A DNA stretch of 64,000 nt, taken from Eucommia ulmoides. Lineage: Eukaryota; Streptophyta; Magnoliopsida; Garryales; Eucommiaceae. The stretch covers positions 10,291,240 through 10,355,239 of the forward strand of contig CM028338.1 in the NCBI GenBank assembly GCA_016647705.1, read 5' to 3'. The translations under genes and the position numbers were made by a program. The stretch's first letter is position 1; each line of letters starts with the position of its first letter. Shown here in pieces: positions 36,903 to 49,362 of the stretch. Under the pieces are notes generated by a model, which had not been told where the DNA came from, made no database searches, and saw only the letters and a program-made list of their open reading frames with translations.

Positions 36903-37787
36903 GTATCTAATACCCATCTTTAGAAGATGTCGATCTAATATGTTAATGAGTGGATCTGATATGTTATATGTTGTGTCTACTCTCCTAATGTTGACATCAT
37001 TTCTTATGATGATTTCACAAATCAAATGGAAGTGTCGCTCTATATGTTTGTATTTGTAATGAGATCCTGGTTCCTTTGCTTGAACTATACCACCATTTAT
37101 GTCACAATACAAAGGTATCGGTGACTTAAACGTTGAAACCACCTGAAGTTTATAGATGAACTTCTTAATCCATACACATTTCTTGGCGTGTCGAAAGCGA
37201 AAATATACTCAATCTCAGTAGTGGAATCTGTAGTTGTAGTTTGCTTACAACTCCTCTAGCTAACAACCTCACCATTTAGGATAACATATCCCAAAGTTGA
37301 CTTTTAGTCATCCACATCAGATTGAACATCCGAATCAGTATAGCCTTCAACCCCCAGTTCTCCTCCTCCATAGACTAAAAAGTTATCCTTAGTCCTTCTC
37401 AAGTACTTGAGGATAGATTTCACAACCTTCTAGTATTTCAAACCTAGATCTGCCTGATATCTATTGGTCAGTCCAACAACTTAACTGATATGAGGTCTTT
37501 ATTGTGTACATGAGACTTCCAATTACTGAAGTACATGGAATCCTATTCCTTTAATCTTCTATTCAAAATAATACAGACTCATCTTCTTAGAGAGATGAAT
37601 TTCATGTTGCACTGGTAGATAGAACCTTTTGGAATTCACCATACTCAATCACTCCAGAACTTTATCTATGTGCCCAGATTGGGATAAAATAAGCATATTT
37701 TTTATATCTATCTCTATAGACCTTTATAACCAATATATAGGTCACTTCTACCAAATCCTTCATGGATAAAGTTTTAGAAAACATATT
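36903..37787 (-). pseudogene. Copia-X RNase H and RT C-terminal part
   Basis: Minus-strand translation ends PIPLYCDINGGIVQAKEPGS, KHIERHFHLI, DPLINILDRHLLKMGIRYR, the end of a Tork-like copia RNase H. Upstream broken frames read GYTDSDVQSD, KSTLGYVI, then (37600-37780) FSKTLSMKDLVEVTYIL and KVYRDRYKK of the RT palm/connection. It is interrupted at 37788 by the Sirevirus and continues at 49363. Confidence 0.85.
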
Positions 37788-37829
37788 TGTTGAACCCAAG
37801 GTTTTGATGAAGAACTAAATATTGATGTT

Positions 37830-39977
37830 TGTTGGCCCAATGGAATACCCAAGAGGGGGGATGAATTGGGTAATAAAAAATTCTCAGAATAAAAATTTCA
37901 ATAAATCAAATAATTAATTTTATTTCTAAATTAATTATTATTTTTATATCATAGCAGAATAAATTAATCAACTAGGTGTACACACAAACAACAAAAATAA
38001 ACAAATTAATAATGCAGCACACCAAGATATATCCTAGTTCACCAAGCTACTTTTGGCTAGTCCAGTCCTCCGAGCCCTATGGAGATTTGCACCCACTAAT
38101 ACTCAAGATCCCTTTAAAGGTAGAAACCAAACCCTCACACCGATTCTTTTACAGGCTCAGAATCAACTTTTACAATATCATTTTCTAAGGCTCAGGAATA
38201 ACTTCTACTTTTTACAGGCTCAAGAATAACCTATCTTTTTACAGGCTAAAGATTAACCTAATTCTTTTTATCCCTAAGGCTCAAGAATCAAAACCTCACA
38301 CAACACTTCAAATATCCTTTTACCCGGTAAGAATTGAACCATTATAAAAATCACTCAAAACGCAATTCTATCCAGGGAGAATCACTACCTCAATCTATTT
38401 AGAAGAAAAGACTGAAAATCGACTACCCCTCATTAAATGCCCCCAACAGTATTTAACCCATCACACTACTCACCAATATAAATTGATAAGCAGGATATCT
38501 CGCTCGGAGCTTCTACCACCCTAGATAAATAATAATTCAATTAATATCCCAAGTTTAGTGATAGAAAAACATGAGATTAAAAATCTAATTTTAAGCAAGA
38601 TATGGGTAGCAAATAATTTAGCACGTCATCAGATTCAAGAAATTGTTTGTAAAATATTTTTCTTCAATAAAAATCAGAAACAATTTCTAAGATCAATTTT
38701 CAATAATAAACAAGCAATACACAATATAAAATAATTGAAAAGATCTCACTTGGATAACATCAAAGAATGATAGATTGGAACGTTAGACAGCTTAAATCGG
38801 TGATGCTTATACAACCAGCACTTTAACTCAAGAACACCTCAAAAATTGATATCACAATTTGATCCCTCAAAATAAATATCAGAATGATGACTCTTATAAA
38901 AACTTATGAACTGAATTGTTCTTGATATGGTGTTCTATCTTATGTGAAATTCGCAGTTTTTTTTATAGGCATTTAAAGCAAGCCCTATAATGGCTAGTTT
39001 CCATAAGATATGTCTTTTAAAATCACCGATAGACCCCATATATTGATACCTTTAATTTAAGGTATATTTCACTTAATAATAACTTTCAAAATATTCAATT
39101 TAGTCCATCGGAAGAATTTTCAAACCTAATTCCATAAGATAGGAAGAATTAAAAGGACCAATTTGAAAACCACTTTAATTATAAGTACCAAATCTATAGG
39201 AATTAAATAATGGATAAAGCATATCATAAATATCACCAAATCCCTTAAATCTCTCTCAAATCCTAACAAAAAATTGCTACTTTTAGATATGATTTCAGAT
39301 AAATCAGAATCCTGAAACAGTGCGTCCGGTCGACCGACCAGTCGACTGGTAGATTTAGGATGTAGCCAAAACCATTCATCAGTCGACCTGCTTGTCGACC
39401 TGTAGATTCAGAGAGTTCATTTTTCCTTCATCGATCGACCTATCGGTCGACATGTAGATTCAGAGAGTTCAGCTTCCTTGGTCGGTTGACTTAGAGATAC
39501 AGGATCTTTCAGCTGCTTGGTCCGGTCGACTCATAAGTCGATTGATGCTTTCTGAATCTCTTCTCTGAACACGTTTTTAACTTATTTTCTTTTATATTTT
39601 TGCCCCTTTAACCATTTTCTCTTTTAAATTAACTCCACTAATATTCTTATATTTTAGTTTAGTCAATCAAAAATATCTCTCTTCAAATCACATAGGAGCA
39701 AATAATTTCACTTAATCAAAACACACATAAATAATAAAATACATTTTGTGTCATGTGTGTGTTTCTAATTGGGATATTAAGAGTTAAAATTCACCTGGGT
39801 TGTTTTTCCTAATTTCTTCAAACTCTTAATTCTTTAATATCTTCAACATCATCGTTTAACATCCATTTAATTTGCATCTTCATCACTGAAACTTTAAATC
39901 ACTGAAACACTTAATTAAAATATTAGTTCAACCAAAATATCAATACTTAATTGGTCATCAAAATCTTAGGATCAACA
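37830..39977 (-). mobile_element. Inverted Sirevirus-like solo LTR inside the 5' LTR
   Basis: 2148-bp segment whose minus strand starts TGTTGATCC and ends GGGCCAACA. It has imperfect 5-bp flanks ATGTT and ATTTT. It lies 42 bp into the Sirevirus 5' LTR. Its palindrome cluster uses GGTCGACCGA-type words (about 39330-39550) where the host LTR uses GGTCAACCGA. It is a different subfamily from the surrounding LTR, with clearly lower similarity. Confidence 0.8.
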
Positions 39978-42186
39978 ATTTTTTTTGTGGAACTAATGGT
40001 TTTATTAAGTGTTTCAAATTTAGAGTTCCATGCATTTGATTAAGAAGAAGATTTGATGAAGAAAACAAAAAAGAAGTAAGATGGACATAATAAAGATATG
40101 AAGAGTTTTGAAGACGTTGAAGAAACATAAGTGAAAATAACTCTTTATTTATATACTTTTAATGTAACCCAAATTAGGATCACACACGACATTTAAAATG
40201 AGTCAATTATATGTGCGTCATGATAAGAAGTGATAAGTTTATGATCCTAAAATGAGATATTGTATGTACTCCTTATGTGAAATGATTTTGATAATTGACC
40301 TAGTTGAAAAATGTGTTTTAAAGAATAAAAAGTTGTATTTTTGGGTCAATTTGATTAACCGAGAAAACCAATCGGTTAACTGAATCAAACAGTAAGTTTT
40401 AGAGTTAAAACAAAGTGCTACAAATCCAGTCAATCAACTGAACGAAGAGGATTGGTCAACCATTTGAAACAATAGCTAAAACGGGTAAGACAATGAGAAC
40501 ATTAATCCAATCGGTTAACCAAATGAAGAGCTCGGTCAACCATTAGAGTTAGTAGATGAAATGGTAGAAAATTAGAAAACACTGATCCAATCGATTAACC
40601 GACTATGAATGGTCATTCAATTGACTGGTGTTGTGCCAACGACTAATTGGAAGCTTGATACAGGTCGGTCAACTGAATGGTGTGGCGAGGTCAATCGACT
40701 GATTCAGTTGGGATTTCGACTAATTTAGTCTCTTTATCAAAAGCTATCCGTTTTTTATGATTACAAGAGAGGGATTTGGGAAAATTAAATATATTTCAAA
40801 TGTGAACAACCTATTATGTGATCCCTATCGATATGGTCCATATATTTTGACATTCTCTTAATTTAAATGGTTTAATACTTTCTATTCCTATGGTTTTAAA
40901 TTGGAAATGGTTTTATGGACTTAAATGAGAAATTTGAAAGTTATTTTTAAGATGAATATAGCTGAATTGAAAGGTAATGATATATGGTGTCTTAGAGTAT
41001 CATTTTATGGCATATCTTTGAAAAATAGATGTTGGAATGATAGTTATTGGTCTATTAATATAGACCTGCGGGAATTGAGTTACACACATTAAGAACAATC
41101 AGTTTGAGCTTTTATAAGAATGATTTTTACGTTAATATTTTTACGAGAGATTCGTTATAAGTTCTTGATCTAAAGTGTTTGTTGTTTGGCTTCACGATTT
41201 GAGTTCTACTTGCTATATTGTCATTGCCTTACGTGTTGTTTCGGTGAGATCTTTCCAAGATTTAGTAATTTTCTTTGAAATTTTATATATCTTGAATTGC
41301 TTGGTATAGGATTGTTAATAAAATCATATTTGAACTTAAAAGCCTAAAAATCTTTTGAAGCAATTTTTGCTTGATTACCTGATTACTTTCTAAATTTGTG
41401 CTACCCACTTTTTTTTTTTTATTAATCTATTTGAATTGCCTTACATTGTATCTATGACTTAGTAATTATTCGGGATATTAATTGAGTATGTTCGTATTGA
41501 GGTAGTAGAAGCTCCTAGTGGGAAGAAATTCATATTTTTTTTTGTATTTGTAAGTTTTTAGAAGATTAGACATGTTTCGGCAAGTGTCTTGTCAGGGTAG
41601 CTACATTTCGATCTTTTTCTTGTGAAAAAAATTAGGGTTTGATCCTTATCCTGGTAAAAAGGTTAGGTTATTCTTTTCCCTTGAAAAGAATTATGTTTTG
41701 ATTCATTCTGCAATTGAATTATTTTTGAGTGATTTGTAAAGGTTCATCTCTCATTGTGAAAAAGATAAGTGAGAAAGTGTTAGATTTATCTCTAACCTAG
41801 TAAAAGGATGGGGTTCATCATTGGCTTGTGAAAATAGTAAATTGTAAAGGTTGATTCTGTACCTGTAAAAGAATCATAAGTTGTAAGCGTTTGATTCCTA
41901 CTTAGTAAAGAAATCAAGGGGTTTAGTGGATTGCGAATCTCCAAAGAGATCGGGGGACTGGACATAGGCAAGATTAGCTTGACCAAACCAGGATGAATTC
42001 TTGTGTGCTGAATTGATTTATTTTCTATCTTGTGTTTGGGTGTGCACTTAGTATTAAACACATATATGCTGCATATAAAGATAATAATTAATTTAGGGAA
42101 ATTAATTGTTTGTGTTTAAGTATTTGATTGTTAAATTTTTGTAACTACCCAATTCACCCTTTCTTGGATAGCCTTTTGGGCCAACA
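39978..42186 (+). repeat. Sirevirus 5' LTR (main part)
   Basis: Collinear with the 3' LTR 47236-49362; the first 42 bp lie at 37788-37829, left of the nested solo LTR. It ends GGGCCAACA directly before the primer-binding site. It contains a GGTCAACC-type palindrome cluster at about 40360-40700. Confidence 0.85.
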
Positions 42187-42244
42187 ATTGGTACCAGAGT
42201 TAATTTAGCTCATTTGACTTAAAATCCTAACTAAGAAAGATCAC

Positions 42245-43500
42245 ATGGCGTACCCCATAAGCACTTTAGGTGAAAGACAGTCTATGCACTGTCTACCTTT
42301 GTTTGTAGGTGATAACTATTTATTTTGGAAGGAACGAATGATCACTTTTCTTTAAGCCACTAATTATGATATGTGGCTGGCCACTGAACATAATTCATTC
42401 ATTCCTAAGGAGAATTGAGTAATTAAGAAGAAAGAACAGCTGACTCCTTCAGATAAATATAAATTGTCTATTAATTCTCAAGCTATTAATTTTGCTCTTT
42501 TGATGTAAATGAATATACCAGGGTTTCAAGTGTGGATTAGCAAAAGAAGTGTGGGACACATTGCAAATCACACATGTAGGGACAAATCAGGTGAAAAGTC
42601 CAAGATCAATGCCTTAGTTCATCAATTCAAGCTATTTAGAATGGGTGAAGTAGAATCGATTTTGAAAATATACATGAGATTCAATAATATTTGCAACAAC
42701 CTTGGTCAACTCGCAAAACCTTATACTATGGTGGATAAAGTATGAAAAATTCTGAGATCATTGACTAAAGTCTGGGAGCCAAAAGTAACTACAATAGATG
42801 AAGGTAAAGATCTCACAGTTTACACCATTGATGAGCTCATTGGCAAACTAATGACACATAAGACGGCTATACGAGGATAAGAGGACGAAACAGGAAACAT
42901 AAAAAAGAAGTCATTGACATTGAAAGTTCATAAAAATAAGGAAGAAGATGACAGTGATGACATTAGTCTTGATAACGAGCAAGAAAAGGATGTGACGCTT
43001 CTCATGAAAATTTAAAAAAAAATGACTCGATGAACATTTCGTGAAAAGAGAAATTTCAACATGAGTAATGTGGAATGCTTCAACTGTCACAATAACGGAC
43101 ACTTCCAATCCGATTATCTTGAACCAAAGAAGGAAAAAGAGAAAAAGAGAAAGGAAAATAAAAATATGAATAAGTGTAAGAAGAAATCAATGAAAGCCAA
43201 TTGGGATAACCCAAAGTCAAGTAGCAAGAAACAATATGGCAGTGATGATTCATCTATACTTGCTTTGATGGCCACTAGAGATGAGATAACGAAATGTTCC
43301 AGTTCTTACGCTTTAGATTTTGATTATTTATTTTATGTTTATCAAGAACTAACACATGATTATAAAAAATATTATTTTCAAATCAATGCCTTACAAAGTA
43401 TAGTTAACACACTTAATAAGCAAGTGATGAAATTCGAATCTGAAAACATCTAATCGAATCCAAAATTTCGGATTTACATTAGATAGTTCTCAAATTCACA
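42245..43500 (+). pseudogene. Sirevirus gag remnant
   Basis: ATG at 42245 opens MAYPISTLGERQ, then GDNYLFWKERM, the copia gag start, broken by stops within 60 codons. A later frame (43061-43453) has the zinc knuckle CFNCHNNGHFQSDY, in which the last cysteine of CX2CX4HX4C is replaced by Y, followed by a lysine-rich tail. This protein would not bind nucleic acid normally. Confidence 0.82.
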
Positions 43501-43839
43501 ATTGGTGAAAATAATTTAAAAATGATTTTGGGGAGTTTACGAGGTAATTTCGATAAAGCTAGAATTGGGTTTCAGAAAAATCTTAAACAAAAGAGATTTC
43601 ATAAATTCTTTTCTAAAACTAGAAATTGTGTTAGATGTTTTAAATGTAACATTATGGGGGTATACTATCAGTAAATTCTTTTCTAAACTATCTAAATACG
43701 GACAAATTTGGATTCCTAAAGGAACTAAAAAATTTCCGACTAATAAGATAGGACCCACTTAGATTGGGTACCACGTAGGTACTATTTGAGGTGCTCCTTG
43801 CAGGTTACTCTGAAAGTATCGGTAGGCAAGAAAAAATGA

Positions 43840-44069
43840 TTCCTGGATAGTGGTTGTTCTCGGCACATGATGGATGACAAATCTAAATTCACGTCTTTGA
43901 CACCTAAAAACGGAGGTCATGTGATATTTGGAGACAACGCAAAGGGTAAAATTTTTGGTATAGGTAATATCGGTAATGGGTCTACTACTATTAAATATGT
44001 TCTCTTAGTTGACGGTCTCAAACATAACTTGCTTAATATTAGTCAATTATGTTGTAAATATTATAACGT

Positions 44070-44123
<54 letters not shown>

Positions 44124-45200
44124 CATGATAGATGCATTATTAAGAATGAGAATGATAGTAGCATATTACTTGTTGCATCATGATTTAAAAATATTTATAC
44201 ATGTTCATTTGATGACTTTTCTTCTTAAAATTTATCACCAAATGCATTATTTGAGAATAGTTGATTATGGCATAGACGACTTGTGCATGCTAGTATGGAG
44301 TTAATTTCAAATCTTTCTAAGAAAAATCTTGTACGTGGCTTACCTACATTAAAGTATGTGAAAGATAAAGTATGCGATGCATGTCAACTAGGTAAGCAAT
44401 CTAGATCATCTTTTAAGAAGAAATTGCATACATCCACATCTAAATGTCTTGAATTATTATATCTTGATTTATTTGGTTGGAATACTATTTCTAGTTTAGG
44501 AAGTAAATTTTATGCATTCGTAATTGTAGATGATTATTCTAGATAAACATGGGTGTTTTTCCTAGCTAAGAAGAGTGAAGTTGTTTATATTTTTTCTAAG
44601 TTTTGTAAACATGTTCAAAATGAGAAGTAATGTTGCATTATTAACATTCGTAGTGATAGAGACAGAGAGTTTAAGAATGATGAGCTAATAAACTATTGTG
44701 ATGAACACGAGTATGCTCATAACCTTTCTGTACCAAGAACGAGAAAACAAAATGGTGTTGTGGAGAGAAAAAATAGATCGCTTCAGAAAATGGCTAGAAC
44801 GATGTTGAATGAAAATCGTTTCCTAAATACTTCTAGGCCAAAGCCGTAAGTATCGCTTGCCATGATGTAAACAAGGTTTCTATTCGATGAGGTTTTAATA
44901 AAACCCCTTATGAATTTTGGAATAGTAAGAGTCCAAATATGTCTTACTTTAAAGTTTTTTGTTTCAAATGTTTTAGCTTAAATGATAAGGATAATTTGAT
45001 TAAATTTTATGCTAAATCTGATTACGGTATTTTTCTCGAGTACACTTCTAATAGTAAAACTTATAGAATTTGTAATAAACGTACCTTAGTAGTGGAATAA
45101 TCTATGCATGTCGTATTTGAGGAATATGATCCACTTGCGTCGAGAAAGGTTTTGAATAATGATGATGCAGGTATACAAAATAAGAAAAACTAAAGAGTTG
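43840..45200 (+). pseudogene. Sirevirus protease and integrase remnant
   Basis: The protease signature FLDSGCSRHM lies at about 43840-43870 with a stop just before it. A 50-base T run (44072-44121) then replaces part of the region between protease and integrase. Integrase shows DKVCDACQLGKQSRSSF, VIVDDYSR and PRTRKQNGVVERKNRSLQKM in different frames separated by stops. The zinc-binding HHCC motif is only partly readable. Confidence 0.82.
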
Positions 45201-45239
45201 ATGCAACAAATGAATCACAACCTTCAAACAATAAGGAGT

Positions 45240-46890
45240 CAAAAGGCAAAGAGTCGACTTTACCACGTGCTATAAAGACAATGCCGAGATATTCGGTAAA
45301 AGAAATTATTAGTAATTTCAAAAAAGGTGTAAGTACCAGATCCTCTCTTGGAGATATAATTAATCTTGCTTTCCTATCTCAAATTAAGCCTAAGAATATT
45401 AACGAGGTGCTAACTGGTAAATCTTAGATCTCCTCAGTGCAAGAAGAGTTAGTTCAATTTGAACTTAAAAATGTATGGTCTCTAATTCCTAGACCTGATT
45501 TTCATTCTGTAATTGGTACTAAATGGGTTTATCATAATAAAATGATTAAACAGATATGGTAATTAGAAATAAAGCAAAATTGGTAGCACAGAGCTATAAT
45601 TAAGAAGAAGAAATTGATTATGATGAGACATATGCACTTATGGCTAGATTAGAAGCTATTAGAATATTACTCGCTTTTGCATGTTCACATAATTTTAAAC
45701 TATATCAAGTGGATGTAAAGAGTGCATTCTTGGACGACTTTCTATCAAAAGAAGTTTATGTCAAACAACCACTGGGGTTAGAGAGTGATAAACTTCCCGA
45801 TCATGTGTTTAAACTTCGGAAGAGTTTGTATGAACTCAAACAAGCTCTGCGAGCTTGGTATGAGAAACTTAGCCGATGTTTGATCGGAAATGGTTTTCGA
45901 CGGGGTCTTAATGATATTACACTGTTTATCAAACAAAGTGAATCTGATATTCTATTAGTACAGATATATGTTGATAATATTATTTTTGGATCTACTAATG
46001 AAGATTTTTATCAATAGGTTGCTAAGATTATACAGGTTGAGTTTGAAATAAGTATGACGGGAGAGTTAACCTTCTTTCTTGGATTGCAAATTAAGCAAAC
46101 CAAAGAAAGGATTTTCATTAATTAATCCAAGTGCACAAAAGAGTTACTGAAAAAATATGGTTTGAATGGCGCTAAAGAGTACAAAACTCTCATGGTCATA
46201 GTTACAAAAATAGAAAAGGACGATACAGGCAAAATCATTAATGAGAAAATGTATCGAGGTATGATTGGTAGCTTGTTGTATCTTACTGCTAGTATACCTA
46301 ACGTAATATTTAGTGTATGCTTGTGTGCTAGATTTCAATCTTGTCTTGAAGAATCGCATCTGACTACGGTCAAGCAAATCTTTCGATATTTGAAAGGAAC
46401 AAGTGATATAGGATTATGGTATCTTAGGGGGAGTGACTTTAATTTAACTAGTTACTTTGACGCCGATTTTTTTGGATGTAAAGTCGAGCGTAAAAGCACA
46501 AGCGCGCCATGTCACGTTTTAAGACATACTTTGGTTTTTTAGTTTAGTAAGAAACAAAACTCAATTACCTTATCTACAACTGAGGTAGAATATATGGCAG
46601 CTGGTAATTGTTGCGCTCAAATTCTATATATCAAGTAACAATTATATGATTTTGGAATATGTATAGACGAGGTCCCTATTTATTGTGATAATAAAAGTAC
46701 TATATGCTTAAGTAAAAATTTGACACGGCACTCACTAACTAAGCACATAAAGATTAGACATCATTTTATTCTTGATCATATTCAGAAAAAGAATGCAACT
46801 ATTGAATATGTCGATACCTCCAATCAGCTTGCCGATATTTTTAACAAACCTCTAGCAGAAGATCAATTCATAAAAATTTGAAATTTAGGT
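45240..46890 (+). pseudogene. Sirevirus RT and RNase H remnant
   Basis: RT is seen at 45450-46060 (VQEELVQFELKNVWSLIPRP in one frame, then YQVDVKSAFLDDFLSKEVYV, SLYELKQALRAWYEKL). The active-site YVDD reads YVDN. RNase H follows (46162-46880): RYLKGTSDIGLWY, STTEVEYMAAGNCC, YCDNKSTICLSKN, TKHIKIRHHFI, NQLADIFNKPLAEDQF. Several stops interrupt it, and catalysis would be lost. Confidence 0.85.
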
Positions 46891-47235
46891 ATGCTATGCA
46901 TAACGATATATGCCCAGAGTGATATTTTTGGGTCTCTGCCCTCCCCCTCCCCCCCCACTTTTTGAGATGACAAAGGGGGAGAAGTTGATGTTTAAACGAG
47001 TAGTTGATGTTTAGGATTTGTTCGCCTAAGTATTGCATTAATTAAAGAGAGACGTTTCTAAGTTTTTGAACTAATGTTGGGCTTATTTTGAATATCTTTA
47101 TTTTTGTTTAATTATGTTTTCATGTTTATAATTAAATGAGTTTAAATAGCCGTCCTCTGATTTAAGGGGAGCATGGTTACATTATATTTTGAAGAAAATA
47201 TCAAAGTTAATTGTCATCATAAAAAATGAGAAGAT

Positions 47236-49362
47236 TGTTGAACTCAAGGTTTTGATGAACAATTAAATATTGATATTTATTGTGGAACTAATGGTTTTAT
47301 CGAGTGTTTCAGATTTAGAGTTCTATGCATTTGATTAAGAAGAATATTTGATGAAGAAAACATAAAAGATGCAAGATGGATATAATGAAGATATAAAGAG
47401 TTTTGAAGACATCGAAGAAAAATAGGTGAAAACAACTCTTTACTTATATACTCTTAATGCAACCCGAATCAGGATCACACACGACATTTAAAATGAGTTA
47501 ATTCTATGTGTGTCATAATAAGAAGTGATAAGTTTATGATCCTAAAATAAGATATTGTATATGCTCCTCATGTAAAATGATTTTGATAATTGACCTAATT
47601 AAAAAATGTGTTTTAAAGAATAAAAAGTTGTGTTTTCCGGTCAATTCGATCAATCAAGAATAAGGAAGTGAGCACACTGATCCAATTGGTCAACCAAATG
47701 AAGATGGTCGGTCAACCATTTGAGTCAGTAGATGAAATGGTGGAAAATTGGAGTACACTAATCCAATTGGTCAACCAACTGGGCATGGTCAGTTAACCGA
47801 CTAGTATTGTGCCAACGGCTAATTGAATGCTTGACACAAGTTAGTCAACCGAATGGTGTGGCTCGGTTAACCGACTGATTTAGTTGGAATTTTGGCTGAT
47901 TTGGTCTTTTGGTAAAAAAATATCCATTTTTTATGATTCCAAGAGAGGGATTTGGGGGATTTGAATATATTTCAAATATGAATAACCTATTATGTGATTC
48001 CTATTGATGTGGTCCATATATTTTGAGATTTTCTTGATTTAAATGGTTTAATACTTCATATTTCTATGGTTTTAAATTGGAAATAGTTTTAAGGTCTTAA
48101 CTGAAAGATTTGAAAGTTATTTTTAAGTGGAATAAACCTGAAATGAAAGGTAATAATATATGGGGTCTTGGAGTATCATTTTATGGCATATCTTTAAAAA
48201 ACTAGCTGTTAGAAGGCTAGTTATTAGTTTATTAATATAGATCTACAGGAATTTAGTTACACACATCAAGAACAATCAGTTTAAGCTTTTATAAGAGTGA
48301 GATTTATGCTAAGATTTTTACAAGAGATTCGTTATAAGTTCTTGATCTAAAACACTTGTTGTTTGACGTCACAGATTTGAGTTTTACTTGCTACATTGTC
48401 ATTACCTTCAGTGTTTTTTCCGGTGAGATCTTTCCAAGATTTATTAATTTGCTTTAAAGTTTTATATATTTTGAATTTCTTGGTATAGGATTGTTAGAAA
48501 AATCATTTTTGAACTTAAAATCTTGAAAATCTTTTTAACCGATTTTTGCCTGATTATTTGATTACATGCTAAATTCGTACTACCTACTTTATTTATTAAT
48601 CAGATTTGAATTGCCTCACATTGTATCTATCACATAGTAATTATTCAGGACATTAATTGAGTATACTCATATTGAGGTGGTAGAAGTTGCTTGTGGGAAG
48701 AAACTCATATTTTTTTTATATTTGTGAGTTTGAGAGGATTAAACACATTTGGGATGATATCTAGTTAAGGTAGCTAGGTTTTGATTTTTTTTTCTATGAA
48801 AAATATTAGGGTTTGATCTTTATTCTGGTAAAAATGTTAGGTTATTCTTTTCAATTGAAAAGAATTAGGTTTTGATTAATCTTGCAATTGAATTATTTTT
48901 GAGTGATTTGTAAAGGTTCATCATTCCCTGTGAAAATGATAAGTGAGAGAGTGTTAGATTTATCTTTAGCCTAGTAAAAAGATAGGGTTCATTCTTGGCC
49001 TGTGAAAAGGATAAATTATAAAGGATGATTCTGTGTCTGTAAAAGAATCGTGAGTTGTAAGAGTTTGGTTTCTACCTGTTAAAGGAATTAGTGTGTTTAG
49101 TGGATTGTGAATCTCCGAGGAGCTCGGATGACTAGACGTAGGCAAGATTAGCTTGACCGAATCCGAATAAATTCTTGTGTGCTACATTAATTTGTTTTTT
49201 TATCTTGTGTTTGAATGTGCACTTAGTATTAAACACATATCCGCTGTGTATAAAGATAATAATTGATTTAGGAAAATTAATTATTTGTGTTTAAGTATTT
49301 GATTGTTAAATTTTTGTAACTACTCAATTCACCCTCCTCTTGGATAACTCTTTAGGTCAACA
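47236..49362 (+). repeat. Sirevirus 3' LTR
   Basis: 2127-bp LTR, preceded by TTGTCATCAT and an A/G-rich AAAAAATGAGAAGAT tract that serves as polypurine tract in Sirevirus-type elements. It ends GTCAACA at 49362. It shares all landmarks with the 5' LTR, with visible divergence, so the insertion is not recent. Confidence 0.88.

Larger units (their letters stand above)
37788..49362 (+). mobile_element. Sirevirus-type Ty1/copia element, decayed
   Basis: 5' LTR 37788-42186 (about 2.25 kb once the inverted solo LTR 37830-39977 is removed), internal region 42187-47235, 3' LTR 47236-49362. LTRs start TGTTGAAC and end CAACA; flanks ATATT and ATACT are a decayed 5-bp duplication. A tRNA-Met type primer-binding site (TTGGTACCAGAG) follows the 5' LTR. 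The internal order gag, protease (DSGCSRHM), integrase, RT, RNase H is complete, but stops and frameshifts occur in every domain. No env-like ORF follows RNase H. It interrupts the RT of Copia-X. Confidence 0.9.
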
